A stretch of 51,359 nucleotides of DNA from Hyphomicrobiales bacterium (GTDB taxonomy: Bacteria; Pseudomonadota; Alphaproteobacteria; JAPOUT01). Within the stretch, counting starts at the first letter, position 1. Each line of letters opens with the position of its first letter. The notes under the pieces are model-generated. The model was not told the origin of the DNA. It saw only the letters and a program-made list of their open reading frames with translations, and searched no databases. Both the position numbers and the translations under genes were made by a program. The DNA lies in contig JAPOUT010000117.1 in assembly GCA_026708545.1 (NCBI GenBank), positions 1-51,359 of the forward strand, written 5' to 3'. Shown here in pieces: positions 26,581 to 36,782 of this stretch.

Positions 26581-27722
26581 GAATATTCTTTCAACAATTG
26601 ACGCGCAATGATGACCCGCATAATTTCGTTCGTGCCTTCTAGTATTTGATGCACGCGCAAGTCTCTTACAATCTTCTCTATCCCGTAGTCTGCCAAATAA
26701 CCATATCCGCCATGAAGTTGAAGACAGCTATTGGCAACCTCGAAACAAACATCGGTCACATACAATTTCGCCATGGCGCAGAATTGCGTTGCATCGGGCG
26801 TTTTGCGGTCCAGTTTCCAAGCCGCCTGTCGCAAGAATGTCCGCGCCGATTGTAATTTCACTTCGTTTTCCGCCAAGCGGAATTGCAAACCTTGGAACCG
26901 GTTCAAAGTTTTACCGAAAGCTTTGCGTTCCGACATATATTGCAAGGCGGCATTCTGCGCGGCTTGGGCTCCGCCCAAGGATGAAGCCGCAATATTCAAA
27001 CGCCCTCCGTCCAATCCTGCCATCGCGTAACGAAAACCTTCGCCTTCCTTGCCTATGAGATTTTCGCAGGGCACGCGACAACCGTCAAACTGCACCTGTG
27101 CAGTGGGTTGGGCGCGCCAACCCATTTTCGTTTCGAAAGCCCCGAAGGACAGCCCTTCCGATTCCTGCTCAACCACGATTGCCGATATGCCTGAAGGTCC
27201 GTCCTCTCCGGTGCGCACCATACTGAGATAGCAATCCGAATATCCTCCGCCGGAGATAAAAGCCTTGCTGCCCGAAAGACAATACATCCGACCGTGTTTG
27301 TTCGCCCGTGTTTGCAATGCCGCGGCATCCGACCCCGAACCCGGCTCACTCAAGCAGTAGGAAAAGACCTTCTGCATGCTGCAGGCATCCGGCAGCCATT
27401 TTTGTTTCGAAGCCTCGTCTCCGAAGTTCTCGATCATTGCCGCGCACATGTTATGAATCGATAAAAAGGCTCCCACCGAAGGACATGACATTGCCATGGC
27501 CTCAAAAACCAGGGTGCCGTCCAGCCGGCTTAAGCCCGAACCGCCATAGCTTTCGGATGCGTAAATTCCCCCTAATCCCTGGGCTGCCGCTTCTTGCCAA
27601 AGGGTTCGGGGAATGCTGCCTTCTTCCTCCCATTGGCGGGCATAAGGGGTAATTTGCTGCGAGGAAAAATCTTTTGCCATCTCAAAGATGGCGGTTTGCT
27701 CTTCGCTTAAGGTAAAATCCAT
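26577..27722 (-). CDS. Isobutyryl-CoA dehydrogenase-like acyl-CoA dehydrogenase
   Basis: This is a 381-residue FAD-dependent acyl-CoA dehydrogenase. FAD-binding and domain markers are YCLSEPGSGSDAAALQT and ALQYMSERKAFGKTLNRFQ. The C-terminal HQILEGTNEIMRVIIARQLL holds the catalytic glutamate in EGTNEIM. Similarity to the ACAD8 group and coupling to HIBCH point to the isobutyryl-CoA to methacrylyl-CoA step of valine catabolism. GAGGAG lies six bases before the ATG. Electrons would go to electron-transfer flavoprotein, whose genes are not in the window. Confidence 0.84.
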   Translation of the reverse strand: MDFTLSEEQTAIFEMAKDFSSQQITPYARQWEEEGSIPRTLWQEAAAQGLGGIYASESYGGSGLSRLDGTLVFEAMAMSCPSVGAFLSIHNMCAAMIENFGDEASKQKWLPDACSMQKVFSYCLSEPGSGSDAAALQTRANKHGRMYCLSGSKAFISGGGYSDCYLSMVRTGEDGPSGISAIVVEQESEGLSFGAFETKMGWRAQPTAQVQFDGCRVPCENLIGKEGEGFRYAMAGLDGGRLNIAASSLGGAQAAQNAALQYMSERKAFGKTLNRFQGLQFRLAENEVKLQSARTFLRQAAWKLDRKTPDATQFCAMAKLYVTDVCFEVANSCLQLHGGYGYLADYGIEKIVRDLRVHQILEGTNEIMRVIIARQLLKEYS

Positions 27723-27797
27723 CGAGTTCTCCTCTTTTTTCGCTCTCCCCTTCCCGAAAATTACAGACGAAAGTTTGCACAGATTCCCAATTACACG

Positions 27798-28568
27798 TCA
27801 GCGGTTCTTCCATTCGGGTTTTCGTTTCTCGGAAAAAGCGGTCATACCCTCGCGCCGGTCGTCAAGGGCAAACGTGCTTTCAAACAAATGTTGCTCGGCT
27901 TTCAATCCCTGGCTCAAGGTGGTCTCCATCGCCGCATTCACCGCCTTCTTCGCTGTGCGCACCACGGGACGGGAATATCCCGCGATGGTTTCCGCTAATT
28001 TGGTCACTTCCGAGTGTAAATCATCACGGGCAACCACGCGCGCGACAAGCCCGCTCATCTCGGCTTCCTGCGCGTCCATATTGCGCCCGCTTAGCACCAA
28101 ATCCATTGCCTTGGCTTTTCCCACCGTGCGAGTCAAACGCTGGGTTCCTCCAAGCCCGGGAATCGTTCCCAACTTGATTTCCGGCTGTCCGAACTTTGCC
28201 TCCTGCGTTGCAACAATCATGTCGCAGGCCATAGCAAGCTCGCACCCGCCGCCCAAGGCGTAGCCGTCCACCGCGGCGATAATCGGCGTTTTGACGGTCT
28301 CGATTTTATTGACTGCAAAAATGAACATCTCTTCCTTCTGGTGGGAGACGAAGTCTCTGGGCAGCATCGCCTTGATATCCGCCCCCGCAACAAACGCCCG
28401 CTCCGAACCATACAGCACAATACAGCCGATACTTTCGTCACTGTCATGTCTCTGCAACGCCTCAATCATCGCCTCGACCAAATCTTTATTAAGTGCGTTT
28501 AACGCTTCAGGGCGATTGAGGGTTAAATGCGCCACGCCGTTTTTGCAGTTTTCCAAAATAAGACTCAT
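27798..28568 (-). CDS. Enoyl-CoA hydratase (short-chain, ECHS1-like)
   Basis: This is a 256-residue crotonase-family hydratase. Both catalytic glutamates are in place: GGGCELAMACD and GQPEIKLGTIPGLGG. The oxyanion loop AFVAGADIKAML is typical. It adds water to short enoyl-CoAs; between two acyl-CoA dehydrogenases and HIBCH it most likely hydrates methacrylyl-CoA and other branched enoyl-CoAs. AAGGAG precedes the ATG. The gaps to its neighbours are 75 bases (downstream) and 14 bases (upstream), so one transcript is likely. Confidence 0.86.
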   Translation of the reverse strand: MSLILENCKNGVAHLTLNRPEALNALNKDLVEAMIEALQRHDSDESIGCIVLYGSERAFVAGADIKAMLPRDFVSHQKEEMFIFAVNKIETVKTPIIAAVDGYALGGGCELAMACDMIVATQEAKFGQPEIKLGTIPGLGGTQRLTRTVGKAKAMDLVLSGRNMDAQEAEMSGLVARVVARDDLHSEVTKLAETIAGYSRPVVRTAKKAVNAAMETTLSQGLKAEQHLFESTFALDDRREGMTAFSEKRKPEWKNR

Positions 28569-28582
28569 CGGCTTCTCCTTTC

Positions 28583-29722
28583 TTACTTGCCGTCGGATAA
28601 TTGGCGACTAATCACCATTTTCTGAACCTGCGAGGTTCCTTCGTATATTTGGCATATACGCTGGTCGCGATAGTAACGTTCCACGGGATAGTCGTTGCTG
28701 TAACCGTAACCGCCGTGTATTTGAATGGCTTTGCTGGTTACGCGTTCGGCCATTTCGGAGGCAAACAATTTGGCCATGCAGGCTTCCTTCAAACCGGAGG
28801 CCCCCGCATCCTGCAGACTCGCCGCGTGATAGGTTAATTGCCGGGCCGCCGTCACGTCGGTTGCCATTTCAGCTAGCATAAAGGCTATGGCCTGATGTTG
28901 GTCGATGGTTTTTCCAAATGTTTTCCTCTCGGCGGCGAATTGCTGCGCGGCTTCCAAGGCCGCTTGCGCAATTCCCACAGACTGGGAAGCTATCCCTATC
29001 CGTCCCGCTTCCAGATTGGCCAGCGCAATTTTATAACCCCGGTCAACCTCGCCCACTCGATAACTGTCGGGAACCCGCATTTGGTCAAACAAGAGTTCCG
29101 CAGTGTCACTTGCATGCTGTCCCAGCTTTTTTTCTATCCGCACCACATGAAAACCCGGTGTATCGGTCGGAACGACAAAGCAGGTCAGGGTGTTCTTTTC
29201 CTCTTTCTTTCCGGTTACCGCAAATATCAACGCAATATCGGCCTCTTTGCCGGTGCTGATGAATATTTTGCTTCCCGAGATCACCCAATCTCCGCCGTCG
29301 CGCCCGGCCCGGGTGGCAATTCCCGATGCATCCGAACCCGCGGCGGGCTCGGTTAAACAAAAACACCCCAGTTTTTCCCCCCGGGCCAGAGGAACAAGCA
29401 ATTCCTGCTTTTGTGTCTCGGTGCCGAACTTAAACAGCACCGCACAAACAAGGCTGTTCTGCACGCTGATAACGGTGCTGGTGCTGGCATCTCCACGGGC
29501 GACTTCTTCGATTGTCACCGAAAGGCTGACTTGATCCAGTCCCGCGCCGCCATATTGTTCGGGAATTGTCACTCCCATTGCCCCGAGGGCGGCAAGCCCC
29601 TCGACCGCCTGGCGGGGAAAGGTGCGGTTGCGGTCCCATTCGGCCGCAAACGGAACAATTTGAGCGTCCACAAAACCGCGTAAAGTATCGCGCAAAAATT
29701 CTTGTTGCTCGCTTAAAAGCAT
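28583..29722 (-). CDS. Acyl-CoA dehydrogenase (short/branched chain)
   Basis: This is a 379-residue acyl-CoA dehydrogenase. Key stretches are GCFCLTEPAAGSDASGIATR, FAAERKTFGKTIDQHQAIAF and, near the end, IHGGYGYSNDYPVERYYRD and QIYEGTSQVQKM with the catalytic glutamate. The start is set at ATG 29722 (MLLSEQQEFLRDTL); an open frame for 66 codons upstream has no family similarity. With the downstream hydratase and isobutyryl-CoA dehydrogenase it may serve 2-methylbutyryl-CoA (isoleucine) or short straight chains such as butyryl-CoA. These cannot be separated by eye. A hairpin lies in its leader (29752-29781). Confidence 0.83.
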   Translation of the reverse strand: MLLSEQQEFLRDTLRGFVDAQIVPFAAEWDRNRTFPRQAVEGLAALGAMGVTIPEQYGGAGLDQVSLSVTIEEVARGDASTSTVISVQNSLVCAVLFKFGTETQKQELLVPLARGEKLGCFCLTEPAAGSDASGIATRAGRDGGDWVISGSKIFISTGKEADIALIFAVTGKKEEKNTLTCFVVPTDTPGFHVVRIEKKLGQHASDTAELLFDQMRVPDSYRVGEVDRGYKIALANLEAGRIGIASQSVGIAQAALEAAQQFAAERKTFGKTIDQHQAIAFMLAEMATDVTAARQLTYHAASLQDAGASGLKEACMAKLFASEMAERVTSKAIQIHGGYGYSNDYPVERYYRDQRICQIYEGTSQVQKMVISRQLSDGK

Positions 29723-29751
29723 CTGCTCTCTTATTTCCTTCCCGATTGCGT

Positions 29752-29781
29752 CTTCAAAGCAGGGCCGTTTTCGCTTTGAAG
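29752..29781 (-). promoter_or_regulatory. 9-bp perfect inverted repeat in the leader of the acyl-CoA dehydrogenase operon
   Basis: CTTCAAAGC and GCTTTGAAG flank a 12-base spacer, 29 bases before the ATG at 29722. It could be a repressor operator or a leader hairpin. The rest of the 280-base gap between this operon and liuC (29723-30002) holds no gene that I can recognise. Confidence 0.5.
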
Positions 29782-30002
29782 CATCCCGTCCATGGTTACC
29801 GCATTTGCCCACGTCCACACGGATTCTATACAGATTGGCATCATGCAACAAGCATCTCCAACAGCCCTGACAATTCGAGACCCGGCCACGGTGTCCTATT
29901 CGCTGTTTTGAACATGCCACATCAAGATTAATCCGTCCGGGTTTCGACGGGACCGGCAGACATAGTGTTTGCGGACAGCCTTTTCGAGTTCACGAGTCAA
30001 GT

Positions 30003-30782
30003 TCAAGGAAGCCAAGGCGGGGGTGATTTATCGAAAAACGCTTTAAGCCCTGCCCGGGTTTCCTCGTTGTCCCAGCAGTCGGCGAGCGCGATAATTGCAC
30101 TTTCAATTCGGGCGTCAAGGTCGCCAGCGGTGATTTTGCGGCACAACTGCTTGGCTCGACTCATGGCTTCGGGAGAGGCCTTGAGCGCGGTGTCGACCTC
30201 CCGACGGACAATCGCATCCAACTCGCCGGCCGGGACAACGTGCGACACCAGTCCCAGGCTGCGCGCCCGTGCCGCATCCATGCGGCTACCGGTGATGAAA
30301 ATCTCGCGCACCCGCGCCCCGCCGGTTTTCGCGATAATGAAAGGTCCTATTACCGCCGGAATCAAACCCAGTCGTGTTTCCGGAAGGGCAAAACGGGCGT
30401 TGTCGGCGGCAATGACGATATCCGCCGTCGCCATCAATCCGAGCCCGCCGCCGTAGGCGTCGCCCTGCACCCGTACGATTACGGGTTTCGGCAGGTCGTT
30501 GAGAGTCTTGAGCATGCAGGCCAAACGGCGTGCTTCACGAATCTTGCTGTCGCGGCCGGCGCCGAACTGGCTTTTCATCCAGCCAAGATCACCACCGGCG
30601 CAAAAATGCGAACCCTCCGATGCGAGCAGAATCACACGGACGGCATCATCCCGTGCGCTCGCCTCCAGCGCTTCGGTCAGCGCGTCCATCATTGCCGCAT
30701 CAATGGCATGGTGTTTTTCCGGACGATTGAGATAAATCGTCGTCAATCCGTCAGCGGAGGGAACAATGCGGATTGGACTCAT
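30003..30782 (-). CDS. liuC: Methylglutaconyl-CoA hydratase
   Basis: This is a 259-residue crotonase-family protein at the end of the leucine operon. The oxyanion loop SHFCAGGDLGWMK and the block ALPETRLGLIPAVIGPFI are characteristic of the LiuC/AUH-type hydratase. The block GDAYGGGLGLMATADI has G where ECHS1 has the first catalytic glutamate, also usual for LiuC. It converts 3-methylglutaconyl-CoA to HMG-CoA. Its ATG overlaps the HMG-CoA lyase stop as ATGA. The assignment is supported by the complete liuABDEC gene order. Confidence 0.88.
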   Translation of the reverse strand: MSPIRIVPSADGLTTIYLNRPEKHHAIDAAMMDALTEALEASARDDAVRVILLASEGSHFCAGGDLGWMKSQFGAGRDSKIREARRLACMLKTLNDLPKPVIVRVQGDAYGGGLGLMATADIVIAADNARFALPETRLGLIPAVIGPFIIAKTGGARVREIFITGSRMDAARARSLGLVSHVVPAGELDAIVRREVDTALKASPEAMSRAKQLCRKITAGDLDARIESAIIALADCWDNEETRAGLKAFFDKSPPPWLP

Positions 30783-31651
30783 GACAACACCTCCTCCGGC
30801 ATTGCGCGGATTCCGGCAACAAGTTGTTCGGCTTCGGCCAGAATGTCGATATCGATTCCCGTTTCATAACCGAGTTGATGCAGGCGTTCCACCAGCGACC
30901 GCGTGGCAAGATTGCCCTTGGCGCCAGGCGCGTAAGGACAGCCTCCCAAACCTCCAACCGCACCGTCAAAACAAGCCAGGCCAAAATCCAGCGCTCGTTC
31001 GACATTGGCAACGGCCCGGCCGCCCGTATCATGAAAATGCCCGGCAAGCCGGCTCGCCGGCATGTCGGCGACCATTGCATCCAGCAAACGTGCGACGTCG
31101 TCGGGCCGGCCGGTGCCGGTCGTATCGCCCAGTGAAATTTCATAACAGCCCATATCAAGAAGGCGCAACGCCACATCGCGCACCGCTTCCGGGGCGACCC
31201 GGCCCTCGTAGGGACATGCTATGGCGCAAGATACATAACCGCGCACGGGAATACCGGAGGTTTGCGCCGCCGCCATCACCGAGGTGAAGCGCTCCATGCT
31301 TTCGGCAACGGAACAATTGATGTTCTTCCGGCTGAAGCCTTCGGAAGCGGCGGCAAAAACCGCAACTTCATCAACTCCGGCCTCGAGAGCGGCATCAAAG
31401 CCCCGCAAGTTCGGAACCAGCGCGGCGTAGCGGACGCCGGGGTTTCGCGCAATCCCCGCCATGACCTCGGCGGCATCGGCCATTTGCGGCACCCACCGGG
31501 GAGAAACGAAACCGGTTGCCTCGATCGTTGCAAACCCCGCCCGTCCGAGAATGTTGATCAAGGCAATTTTGGTCGCAGAGGGAATAACCGCCGTTTCGTT
31601 TTGAAGTCCGTCGCGCGGACCGACTTCGTAAACGTTAATGCTTTTGGTCAT
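30779..31651 (-). CDS. liuE: Hydroxymethylglutaryl-CoA lyase
   Basis: This is a 290-residue TIM-barrel lyase of the HMGL family. The N-terminal EVGPRDGLQNE holds the catalytic arginine and aspartate, and EISLGDTTGTGRPDDV and the signature GGLGGCPYAPGAKGNLAT with its cysteine are present. It cleaves HMG-CoA to acetoacetate and acetyl-CoA, the last step of leucine breakdown. It overlaps liuD upstream and liuC downstream by four bases each. Length is normal for the family. Confidence 0.92.
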   Translation of the reverse strand: MTKSINVYEVGPRDGLQNETAVIPSATKIALINILGRAGFATIEATGFVSPRWVPQMADAAEVMAGIARNPGVRYAALVPNLRGFDAALEAGVDEVAVFAAASEGFSRKNINCSVAESMERFTSVMAAAQTSGIPVRGYVSCAIACPYEGRVAPEAVRDVALRLLDMGCYEISLGDTTGTGRPDDVARLLDAMVADMPASRLAGHFHDTGGRAVANVERALDFGLACFDGAVGGLGGCPYAPGAKGNLATRSLVERLHQLGYETGIDIDILAEAEQLVAGIRAMPEEVLS

Positions 31652-33645
31652 GACGCTTCCGGTTTGATTTGAATCAGCACCGCGCCGCCATCAACGGTGA
31701 CGCCCTCGGCGGCGTGGACTTCGGCAACCACCCCGTTGCAGGGCGCCTTAAGGGAGAGTTCCATTTTCATAGCTTCCATTCGCATCAGAATGTCACCGGC
31801 TTTAACGGTATCACCGACCGACGCGTTTGCCAAAGTGACCACCCCGGTCATGGGCGCGGTAACAACGGACGCATCCGCCGCAACTTCAGTGACAGCCAGC
31901 GGGTCGCAACGCTCAACCAGCATTCGCCGGTCGTTGCAAACCAGGCTGACTTGGTTGCCTCCGGCGACTACCGTCAGTCTGCAGCGGTTTCCGTCTGCGG
32001 TGAAACTCCACACCCCCGCGGCCTCTTCGCGGATTTCCCGAACGGTTATGCCGTCTCCGTCACCGAAAATCCGGACAATTTTTTCGCCTCCGGTGCGTCC
32101 TTCGAAAACAAGCCGCCTTTCGATTGTCTCCTGCCGCCGCCGGAAAGTTATAAAACTCGTTCCGGCGCCCCAGAGGCGCCAGCCCGGTTCTCCGGGACGG
32201 GCGCCGTCACCGCCGGCAAGGGCGCCGTTGCATGCGGCGAGTGCAAAAGCCGCCAAATGCGTCATAAAGGCATCGTTCGAATCAACCGAAGTCAGCGCGT
32301 CCCGGTTGCGGTCGATCCAATTCGCATCGATGTTCATGCTACGGACATCGTCATGGCGCACCAGCCCGGCAATAAAGTCGAGGTTTGTCTTTGTGCCGAG
32401 AATGTGCGTTTCCAGCAAACCCGCATGGAGTGATGCCAGCGCCGCCGAACGACTATCGCCGCGGGCGGCAATCTTGGCGATCATCGGATCATAGAACGGC
32501 GTGATTTCATCCGGATTGTTAATCCCATGGTCAACCCGGAGACGGACTGGAAAGCGCGAGCGGTAAACGGGACCGGGGGCGGGCAGAAATCCGGACTGCG
32601 GGTCTTCGGCATAGACTCGCGCTTCGACGGCGTGACCGGAGATTTTGATCTCGTCCTGGCGACGGGGCAGCGTTTCCCCCGCTGCAACCCGAATCTGCCA
32701 CTCAACCAGATCGAGACCGGTGACCATTTCCGTTACCGGATGTTCAACCTGCAGCCGGGTGTTCATTTCCATAAACCAAAACCCGTCGGGCCTGAGGCCA
32801 TTCCGTCCGTCCACGATGAACTCGACGGTGCCCGCCCCTTGATAACCGATGGCTTTGGCCGCGCTCACCGCGGCGCCTGTCATCGCGCTGCGCATTTCAT
32901 CCGTCATGCCCGGAGCCGGAGCCTCTTCGATTACTTTTTGGTGCCGTCTCTGCAACGTGCAGTCGCGTTCATAGAGATGCACCACATGGCCGTGGCTATC
33001 GGCAAAGATTTGAACTTCGATGTGCCGGGGCGCAGCGATAAATTTTTCAATCAGAACATTGTCATCACCAAAAGCGGACGCCGCTTCACGACGCGTAGCG
33101 GCAAGGGCTTCGACAAAACCGTCCGGCCCGTCGACCCTGCGCATGCCTTTGCCTCCGCCGCCGGCGCGCGCCTTGATCATCACCGGATAGCCAATTGCGG
33201 CGGCTTCCCCCATCAAAGTTTTTTCATCCCGGTCGTCACCGTGATAGCCCGGAACGACAGGCACTCCGGCCTCGGCCATCAGCATTTTGGCGCGGTCCTT
33301 TCTTCCCATGGCGCGGACGGCCCCGGCTCCGGGTCCGACGAAGATCAATCCGGCTTCTACGACCGCATCGACAAAATCCGGATTTTCCGACAGGAACCCG
33401 TAACCGGGATGGACGGCCTCGGCCTTGCTTTGTTTTGCCGCGGCCAGAACCGCTTCGATGTTGAGGTAGCTGGAGGCCGAAGTGTCTCCGCCGATGGCTA
33501 CGGCCCGGTCGGCAATGCGAACATGGCGGGCATCGCGATCGGGATCGGAATACACCGCAATGGCAGTGATGCCCATCCGCCGCGCCGTTGCAATGATGCG
33601 GCAGGCGATTTCGGCGCGATTGGCAATTAGAAGGCGGCGGATCAT
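31648..33645 (-). CDS. liuD: Methylcrotonyl-CoA carboxylase, biotin-carrying alpha subunit
   Basis: This is a 665-residue protein made of biotin carboxylase (about residues 1-445), a BT-type linker region, and a biotinyl domain at the end. The ATP-grasp part shows KARAGGGGKGMRRVDG, the carboxylase core has FMEMNTRLQVEHPVTE, and the biotinylation site is EAMKMEL, with the lysine near residue 627. It carboxylates its own biotin, and the beta subunit moves CO2 to 3-methylcrotonyl-CoA. The neighbouring liuB, liuE, liuC and liuA favour MCC over propionyl-CoA carboxylase. The start has no unusual features and lies 72 bases after liuB. Confidence 0.92.
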   Translation of the reverse strand: MIRRLLIANRAEIACRIIATARRMGITAIAVYSDPDRDARHVRIADRAVAIGGDTSASSYLNIEAVLAAAKQSKAEAVHPGYGFLSENPDFVDAVVEAGLIFVGPGAGAVRAMGRKDRAKMLMAEAGVPVVPGYHGDDRDEKTLMGEAAAIGYPVMIKARAGGGGKGMRRVDGPDGFVEALAATRREAASAFGDDNVLIEKFIAAPRHIEVQIFADSHGHVVHLYERDCTLQRRHQKVIEEAPAPGMTDEMRSAMTGAAVSAAKAIGYQGAGTVEFIVDGRNGLRPDGFWFMEMNTRLQVEHPVTEMVTGLDLVEWQIRVAAGETLPRRQDEIKISGHAVEARVYAEDPQSGFLPAPGPVYRSRFPVRLRVDHGINNPDEITPFYDPMIAKIAARGDSRSAALASLHAGLLETHILGTKTNLDFIAGLVRHDDVRSMNIDANWIDRNRDALTSVDSNDAFMTHLAAFALAACNGALAGGDGARPGEPGWRLWGAGTSFITFRRRQETIERRLVFEGRTGGEKIVRIFGDGDGITVREIREEAAGVWSFTADGNRCRLTVVAGGNQVSLVCNDRRMLVERCDPLAVTEVAADASVVTAPMTGVVTLANASVGDTVKAGDILMRMEAMKMELSLKAPCNGVVAEVHAAEGVTVDGGAVLIQIKPEAS

Positions 33646-33717
33646 CGGGCGGGGTTTCCTGCTTTGTCGGTAACGGGTTCGGCGTTCATCGCCATCATGC
33701 CGGTAGTTCCAACCGCC

Positions 33718-35325
33718 TCACATCCGGAAGACGGGAAACACCGTGTCGTCGATCGGGGCATTGGCGGCGACCTCCAGCGACAGGGCGATTACCTCCCGGG
33801 TGTCGCGCGGATCAATGATGCCGTCATCCCAGAGCCGGGCCGATGCGTAGAGAGAATCGCTTTGGCGCTCGAACTGTTCGAGAACGGGCTGCTTGAACGC
33901 CTCTTCATCCTTCTCGGACCAGGTCTCGCCGCGAGCCTCCATGCCGGCACGGCGAACCGTGGCGAGAACGCCCGCCGCCTGCTCTCCGCCCATGACGGCA
34001 ATCCGGGCGTTCGGCCACATCCAGAGAAAACGCGGACCGTAAGCGCGTCCGCACATGCCGTAATTGCCCGCCCCGTAGGAGCCTCCGACAATCACCGTTA
34101 CCTTCGGCACGTTCGCCGCCGATACCGCTGCGACCAGTTTGGCGCCATCCTTGGTGATGCCGCCGGCTTCGTAGCTCGAGCCGACCATGAAACCGGTAAT
34201 GTTTTGAAGAAAAACAAGCGGAATCTTTCGTTTGCAGCATAATTCGATGAAGTGCGCGCCCTTGAGCGCGCTTTCCGAAAACAACACGCCGTTGTTCGCG
34301 AGGATTCCGGCCAGGCGTCCTTTTATCCGGGCAAAACCGGCCACCAGCGTGGTGCCGTAACGGGATTTAAATTCGTCAAAATCGCTGTCATCAACAATGC
34401 GGCCGATGACTTCTTTCATGTCAAACGGTGTCTTGGCGTCTTTCGGAACGACGGCCAGGAGATCTTCGGGATCGAGACGGGGCGGAACGGGCTCTCCGCA
34501 AGGCGGGATTTTCTCCCCCGGCCCCAGATTGCGGATGATTTGTCGTGCCAAAGCCAATGCATGATCGTCATGTTCCGCAAGCATGTCGGCAACGCCGGAC
34601 AGCCGGGTGTGGGTGTCGCCGCCGCCCAGGGTTTCGGCATCGACATCTTCTCCGGTGGCCTGCTTGACCAGCGGCGGTCCGGCAAGAAATATCGTTCCCT
34701 GTTCGCGAACGATGATTGTCTGGTCGCTCATCGCCGGAACGTAGGCGCCGCCCGCGGTGCAGGATCCCATCACCACAGCTATCTGTGCGATGCCCTTGGC
34801 GCTCATTCGCGCCTGGTTGTAGAAGATGCGGCCGAAGTGGTCGCGATCCGGGAAGACATCGTCCTGGCTGGGAAGGTTGGCGCCGCCGCTGTCCACCAAA
34901 TAGATGCAAGGAAGACGGTTTTCTTCCGCAATCTCCTGGGCGCGCAGGTGTTTCTTGACGCTCATCGCGTAATAGGTGCCTCCTTTCACCGTGGCATCGT
35001 TGGATATGATCATGCAGTCGCGTCCTTCAACGCATCCGACGCCGGCGATGAGCCCGGCGGCGGGAAGAGGCTCGTCATAGACATCGTGCGCCGCAAAGAG
35101 TCCGATTTCCAAAAAAGCGCTGCCGGGATCAATCAACCCGTCCACCCGTTCCCGCGGCAACCGCTTGCCCCGGGCGAGATGCCGTTCGCGCGCGCGTTCG
35201 GACCCGCCTTTCATGACCTCCACGGCGAGGCCGGCAAAACGGTCAATCTTCGCCTGCATCGCCTCGCGGTTCGCCCCGGATTCGCCGGCGGCCGGGTCCA
35301 GCATGGTGGCAAGGACGGCCATCAA
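33718..35325 (-). CDS. liuB: Methylcrotonyl-CoA carboxylase, carboxyltransferase beta subunit
   Basis: This is a 535-residue carboxyltransferase of the AccD/PccB type. Recognisable blocks are [19 protein letters not shown] with the acyl-CoA-binding oxyanion turn, [16 protein letters not shown], and the C-terminal-domain [19 protein letters not shown] and [17 protein letters not shown]. The GGANLPSQ and GGITKDGAK patterns are those of MCC beta rather than propionyl-CoA carboxylase beta. It transfers the carboxyl group from biotin on LiuD to 3-methylcrotonyl-CoA. Its start overlaps the liuA stop as ATGA. A 72-base gap without a gene separates it from liuD. Confidence 0.92.
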   Translation of the reverse strand: MMAVLATMLDPAAGESGANREAMQAKIDRFAGLAVEVMKGGSERARERHLARGKRLPRERVDGLIDPGSAFLEIGLFAAHDVYDEPLPAAGLIAGVGCVEGRDCMIISNDATVKGGTYYAMSVKKHLRAQEIAEENRLPCIYLVDSGGANLPSQDDVFPDRDHFGRIFYNQARMSAKGIAQIAVVMGSCTAGGAYVPAMSDQTIIVREQGTIFLAGPPLVKQATGEDVDAETLGGGDTHTRLSGVADMLAEHDDHALALARQIIRNLGPGEKIPPCGEPVPPRLDPEDLLAVVPKDAKTPFDMKEVIGRIVDDSDFDEFKSRYGTTLVAGFARIKGRLAGILANNGVLFSESALKGAHFIELCCKRKIPLVFLQNITGFMVGSSYEAGGITKDGAKLVAAVSAANVPKVTVIVGGSYGAGNYGMCGRAYGPRFLWMWPNARIAVMGGEQAAGVLATVRRAGMEARGETWSEKDEEAFKQPVLEQFERQSDSLYASARLWDDGIIDPRDTREVIALSLEVAANAPIDDTVFPVFRM

Positions 35326-36494
35326 GCCGTCTCGTTGAATAATTCGCGGCCGATCAGCATGCGTCGAATTTCCGATGTTCCCGCGCCAATCTCGTAAAGC
35401 TTGGCGTCGCGCAACAAGCGGCCGGTGTCATAGTCATTAATGTAACCGTTGCCGCCCAGGCACTGGATTGCCTCCAAAGCAATTCCGGTTGCCTTCTCGG
35501 CGGCGTACAGAATGCATCCGGCCGAATCCTTGCGCGTCGTCTCTCCCCGGTCGCATGCGGCGGCGACGGCATAGACATAGGCGCGGCAGGCGTTCATCGT
35601 CGTATACATATCCGCCAGTTTGCCTTGCATCAACTGAAACGTGCCGACGGGCCGGCCAAACTGTTCGCGTTCATGGACATAGGGAACAACGATGTCCATC
35701 GCCGCCGCCATGATGCCGAGCGGTCCCGCGGCCAGCACGACGCGTTCGTAATCCAGTCCCGACATCAACACCTTTGCGCCGCCTCCCTCTTCGCCCAGCA
35801 CATGGTCGAAAGAAACTTCCACGTTATCGAACACCAACTCCGCGGTGTTTGAACCGCGCATTCCCAGCTTGTCGAGTTTTCGGCCAGCGGAAAACCCGGC
35901 CATGCCGCGCTCGATCAAAAAAGCGGTGATGCCGCGTTGTCCGGCTTCCATGTCGGTTTTTGCATAGACCACCAGGGTTGATGCATCGGGGGCGTTGGTG
36001 ATCCACATCTTGCTGCCATTGAGGATGAACCGGTCGTTGCGTTTTTCGGCGCGCAATTTCATCGACACGACATCCGAACCCGCTTCCTGTTCCGACATCG
36101 CCAGCGAGCCGACATGCGCGCCGCTGATCAGTTGCGGCAAGTATCGCGCTTTCTGCCCGGCGCTGCCCCAGCGCGCAATCTGGTTGACGCAAAGATTGGA
36201 ATGGGCGCCGTAGGACAAGCCGACGGAAGCGCTCGCACGACTGACTTCTTCGATGGCCACGCAATGCGCCAGATATCCCATGCCCGCACCGCCGTCGGCT
36301 TCGGGGACGGTAATGCCGTGCAACCCCAAGGTCCCCATTTTTTCCCACAGGTCCGGCGGGAAGGCGTTGTCCCTATCGATGTCCCCGGCGCGCGGCGCAA
36401 TCTCCTCCGCGGCGAAGCGGCGCACGGTTTCCCTGAGGGTGTTGATCTCCTCGCCAAGGTTGAAATTCAGCGTTGCATTAAACATCGGGGGCAT
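35322..36494 (-). CDS. liuA: Isovaleryl-CoA dehydrogenase
   Basis: This is a 390-residue acyl-CoA dehydrogenase. The catalytic glutamate is in the isovaleryl-type position, in [16 protein letters not shown]. The C-terminal site reads [18 protein letters not shown], without the glutamate used by other acyl-CoA dehydrogenases, which is the isovaleryl-CoA dehydrogenase pattern. FAD-binding [17 protein letters not shown] is present. It oxidises isovaleryl-CoA to 3-methylcrotonyl-CoA. It is first in the liuABDEC unit. ATG 36494 is preferred; a TTG six codons upstream and an ATG three codons downstream are alternatives. No LiuR-type regulator lies nearby. Confidence 0.9.
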   Translation of the reverse strand: MPPMFNATLNFNLGEEINTLRETVRRFAAEEIAPRAGDIDRDNAFPPDLWEKMGTLGLHGITVPEADGGAGMGYLAHCVAIEEVSRASASVGLSYGAHSNLCVNQIARWGSAGQKARYLPQLISGAHVGSLAMSEQEAGSDVVSMKLRAEKRNDRFILNGSKMWITNAPDASTLVVYAKTDMEAGQRGITAFLIERGMAGFSAGRKLDKLGMRGSNTAELVFDNVEVSFDHVLGEEGGGAKVLMSGLDYERVVLAAGPLGIMAAAMDIVVPYVHEREQFGRPVGTFQLMQGKLADMYTTMNACRAYVYAVAAACDRGETTRKDSAGCILYAAEKATGIALEAIQCLGGNGYINDYDTGRLLRDAKLYEIGAGTSEIRRMLIGRELFNETA

Positions 36495-36782
36495 GTCCGC
36501 TCGTGTAACCAAGAGTCAATCTAGCCGATTCCCGGCGAATTGATAAATTCCCGCCGAGCGTCATTTCCCCTGCCGAAAGCCCGTGGTCGGGGAAAACAAA
36601 GCGGGGATTGTCAGGGGAATTTGGAAACGGCGGGAGAATGAAATAGTGAAGGAGGACTCCAAAGCTCCCGCCGCCGTTTGCATTGTATCCGAATTCTTGG
36701 AAGCATTGCCAATTATTTTTTTGGTCACAAGGCCCGAACCCGGGGAAATGGAAGAATTCGGTGAATCACGGACAAATCAGGC

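Noticed and set aside
32527-33630. 367-codon open frame on the plus strand inside liuD
   Set aside because: It is antisense to the biotin carboxylase domain, whose catalytic motifs are intact on the other strand.
34252-35397. 381-codon open frame on the plus strand inside liuB
   Set aside because: It is the shadow of a GC-rich carboxyltransferase gene; no motif and no ribosome-binding site.
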